Assembly (NCBI GenBank): GCA_023356515.1
Contig: JAKQYG010000273.1
Location: 1 to 5,830, forward strand
DNA length: 5,830 nt
Source: Trichodesmium sp. MAG_R04
GTDB lineage: Bacteria > Cyanobacteriota > Cyanobacteriia > Cyanobacteriales > Microcoleaceae
Reading direction: 5' to 3'
In this document: piece by piece, positions 5,505-5,830 of the stretch
Position numbering within the stretch: the first letter of the stretch is position 1
How the letters are laid out: each line of letters begins with the position of its first letter
Notes under the pieces: model-generated
Told to the model about the DNA's origin: nothing
Databases searched by the model: none
The model's input: the letters and a program-made list of their open reading frames with translations, nothing else
Program-made: the position numbers and the translations under genes

Positions 5505-5556
5505 TATATCGGGGCCAAAAATAAAAACCGTAATACCAGGTATTAACTTGAGTCAT
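5494..5556 (-). CDS. Aromatic-rich leader peptide of aroF
   Basis: The 20-codon ORF encodes MTQVNTWYYGFYFWPRYSSG and ends in TAA. Eight of its 20 residues are aromatic: Trp7 and Trp14; Tyr8, Tyr9, Tyr12 and Tyr17; Phe11 and Phe13. They form two clusters, WYY and FYFW. The peptide itself probably has no function; the rate of its translation would report the supply of charged tRNA-Trp, tRNA-Tyr and tRNA-Phe, as for the trp and pheA leaders of enterobacteria. Its last codons and stop form arm A of the antiterminator, and the terminator stem begins about 24 nt after the stop. There is no strong Shine-Dalgarno sequence; an A-rich stretch precedes the ATG. The coincidence of aromatic codons, alternative pairing and an aromatic-pathway target makes chance very unlikely. 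Confidence 0.88.
   Translation of the reverse strand: MTQVNTWYYGFYFWPRYSSG
5531..5545 (-). promoter_or_regulatory. Palindrome inside the leader ORF, possible pause hairpin
   Basis: TAATACCAGGTATTA is a perfect inverted repeat of 7 nt around one base. As RNA it can form 6 bp with a CUG triloop spanning codons 4-9, including the first Trp and Tyr codons. It could be the polymerase pause hairpin that synchronises ribosome and polymerase in attenuators, or a DNA operator for an unknown repressor. Confidence 0.5.
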
Positions 5557-5599
5557 AGCTATTTTTTGTCTTTTTTTTCAATACTTAGATTTTGTCAAT

Positions 5600-5622
5600 A
5601 AAAAACGGCAATATGGATGCCG
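5600..5622 (-). terminator. Intrinsic terminator upstream of the leader ORF
   Basis: On the minus strand CGGCA (5622 to 5618) and TGCCG (5610 to 5606) form a 5-bp stem with a 7-nt loop, followed by six U (5605 to 5600). It lies about 45 nt before the leader ATG. It may end a gene lying beyond the window, or be a second terminator within a longer aroF leader, depending on where transcription starts. Confidence 0.65.
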
Positions 5623-5623
5623 C

Positions 5624-5673
5624 GGTTAACTTAGAGGCTCATAGCAAAAAGCTATCTTTACTCTAAGTTAACC
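5624..5673. repeat. 13-bp perfect inverted repeat with nested hairpin
   Basis: GGTTAACTTAGAG (5624-5636) and CTCTAAGTTAACC (5661-5673) are perfect inverted copies. Inside, ATAGC (5641-5645) and GCTAT (5651-5655) form a second stem around five A. The structure abuts the terminator at 5600-5622. No U-run follows directly on either strand. It could be a bidirectional termination or processing structure, a large operator, or part of the aroF leader RNA. From here to the window end (5674-5830) I see no gene. Confidence 0.8.
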
Positions 5674-5830
5674 TCTCGATACCAAAAATAAAAGTAGAAA
5701 TTGCAACAGATAAACATTAGCTTTTTATTAAATTAAATAAGCTTCTGTATCACCAAACAAATTCTTCTTGAACATTTCGCCATAAATATTCTGAATTTAA
5801 AGACTAATATCTTAAATAGCGATTTATTGT

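Noticed and set aside
5593..5598. TTGACA on the minus strand as the -35 box of aroF
   Set aside because: No acceptable -10 hexamer lies 16-19 nt downstream; that stretch is a run of A, so the promoter position is left open.
5728..5795. Short minus-strand reading frame ending KKNLFGDTEAYLI near the window end
   Set aside because: An in-frame stop lies just upstream and the peptide matches nothing I recognise, so it is too short to support.

Overview
The window looks like chromosomal DNA of a cyanobacterium, probably a filamentous one. It is AT-rich, carries three copies of the HIP1 octamer GCGATCGC typical of cyanobacterial genomes, has long gene-poor spacers, and encodes a Tat-signal manganese superoxide dismutase and an AP2-HNH protein of the kind first noted in Trichodesmium. 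The genus cannot be fixed from the sequence.

All recognisable genes lie on the minus strand, so transcription runs from high to low coordinates. (1) At 5432-5673 is a dense regulatory leader: a large hairpin and an intrinsic terminator, then a 20-codon ORF with 8 aromatic codons, then a second intrinsic terminator ending just before a strong ribosome binding site. (2) At 4551-5399 is aroF, a short type I-beta DAHP synthase that commits carbon to the shikimate pathway. (3) From 3154 to 4550 there is about 1.4 kb with no convincing gene, holding short tandem repeats and several hairpins. (4) At 2635-3153 is a free-standing HNH/AP2 homing-endonuclease-like gene, followed after 4 nt by (5) an aldo/keto reductase at 1443-2630 whose C-terminal iron-sulfur domain appears to have lost its cysteines. 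(6) At 561-1325 is sodA, an exported Mn superoxide dismutase. (7) From 1 to 560 no gene is supported; a 25-nt direct repeat occurs there.

The most interesting system is the aroF leader. The peptide MTQVNTWYYGFYFWPRYSSG contains two Trp, four Tyr and two Phe codons. Its last codons (segment A) are a 9-nt repeat of the distal arm (C) of the downstream terminator, so the middle segment B can pair with either A or C. This is the layout of a ribosome-mediated transcription attenuator that senses all three aromatic amino acids. It is a three-segment version in which the antiterminator arm lies inside the leader peptide itself. The DAHP synthase it precedes has no N- or C-terminal regulatory domain, so control of synthesis may stand in for allosteric feedback (inference). 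The other genes have no evident link to aromatic metabolism.
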